A DNA stretch of 5,011 bases from assembly GCA_035353855.1 (NCBI GenBank), contig DAOQAK010000059.1:18068-23078 (forward strand), written 5' to 3'. Origin of the DNA: Bacteroidales bacterium. Lineage in GTDB: Bacteria > Bacteroidota > Bacteroidia > Bacteroidales > CG2-30-32-10. Under the pieces are notes generated by a model. That model did no database searches, was not told where the DNA came from, and saw only the letters and a list, made by a program, of their open reading frames with translations. A program made the position numbers and the translations under genes. Positions 4,864-5,011 of this stretch are shown here, in pieces (position 1 is the first letter of the stretch; every line of letters starts with the position of its first letter).

Positions 4864-4968
4864 GCTATAACTTATGTCTGCCGTCATGCAGCGTGACTAA
4901 ACATCACTTGACTCCTGACTTTGACGTGCGACTTCGCTGCACGTCGGCAGCCATGTGTCGTTACCAGC
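4864..4968 (+). repeat. attC-like imperfect inverted-repeat element, site 3 (divergent)
   Basis: Boxes are GCTATAAC (4864-4871) and GTTACCAGC (4960-4968). Arm 4874-4893 (ATGTCTGCCGTCATGCAGCG) pairs with 4935-4954 at 17 of 20 positions. Spacers are 2 and 5 bases, exactly as in site 2. The centre lacks the TTTSAGKGGG and CTCCGCAAT motifs of sites 1 and 2, so it is a different subtype. The right half can also fold alone: GACGTGC (4923-4929) with GCACGTC (4939-4945). The 43 bases after it (4969-5011) hold no recognisable feature beyond AT-rich sequence with a TTGACA word at 4993 that cannot be judged at the window edge. Confidence 0.5.
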
Positions 4969-5011
4969 AATAAGCGAGAGAAAAAAAGTTTTTTGACAAA
5001 TAATTTGACTC

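Larger units (their letters stand above)
2920..4960 (+). mobile_element. Putative gene cassette 2 (HEPN-like gene and YD-repeat lipoprotein gene)
   Basis: Boundaries are the presumed G/TT exchange points of attC-like sites 2 and 3. The unit holds two + strand genes and, unusually, about 270 bases of gene-free sequence before the first gene. Hairpins A and B bracket the gene pair inside it. Site 3 is the weaker end because its boxes and arms are less regular. No recombinase gene is present in the unit. Confidence 0.35.

Noticed and set aside
838..4968. CRISPR array
   Set aside because: The repeats are only three, over 100 bases long, 1.9-2 kb apart and separated by genes; no short evenly spaced direct repeats exist.

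Overview
The window reads as a fragment of a Bacteroidota (Bacteroidetes) genome or an element resident in one. The signs are AT-rich coding sequence, lipoproteins with the short signal peptides typical of the group, few recognisable Shine-Dalgarno sites, a FISUMP/DUF1566-type protein behind tail-fibre-like repeats, and a YD-repeat lipoprotein. Taxonomy is inferred from protein character only. All eight supported genes lie on the + strand.

Layout. (1) 1-799: 3' part of a repeat protein ending in a DUF1566-like domain; its start is outside the window. (2) 838-968: a ~130-base imperfect inverted-repeat element built like an integron attC site. (3) 993-2783: a tight five-gene run (lipoprotein, unknown soluble protein, membrane-anchored J-domain-like protein, two small two-helix membrane proteins). 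(4) 2795-2927: a second attC-like element of the same family as the first. (5) 2928-3197: gene-free, ending in a GC-rich multi-armed hairpin (site A). (6) 3198-4693: a HEPN-like gene and a YD-repeat lipoprotein gene. (7) 4701-4790: hairpin site B, related to site A, with an inverted copy of the AT-rich 17-mer that precedes A. (8) 4864-4968: a third, divergent attC-like element. (9) 4969-5011: start of whatever follows, nothing recognisable.

Interpretation. Three attC-like sites in the same orientation as all genes divide the window into an upstream cassette end, a complete ~1.96 kb five-gene unit and a complete ~2.04 kb two-gene unit. This looks like part of a gene-cassette array. In the first two sites the stem arms differ in sequence but stay paired, and the four imperfect positions are A/C on the + strand, so they become G-T wobbles on the - strand, as expected if the - strand is the folded form (as for integron attC). 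Inside the second unit the gene pair is bracketed by a second hairpin family (A and B). A and B share an 11-base box on each arm and the same two A-A mismatches, while the neighbouring stem bases change in a compensating way. No integrase or transposase gene is in the window, so mobility is inferred from structure alone. No gene has a function I can state with confidence beyond its domain class.
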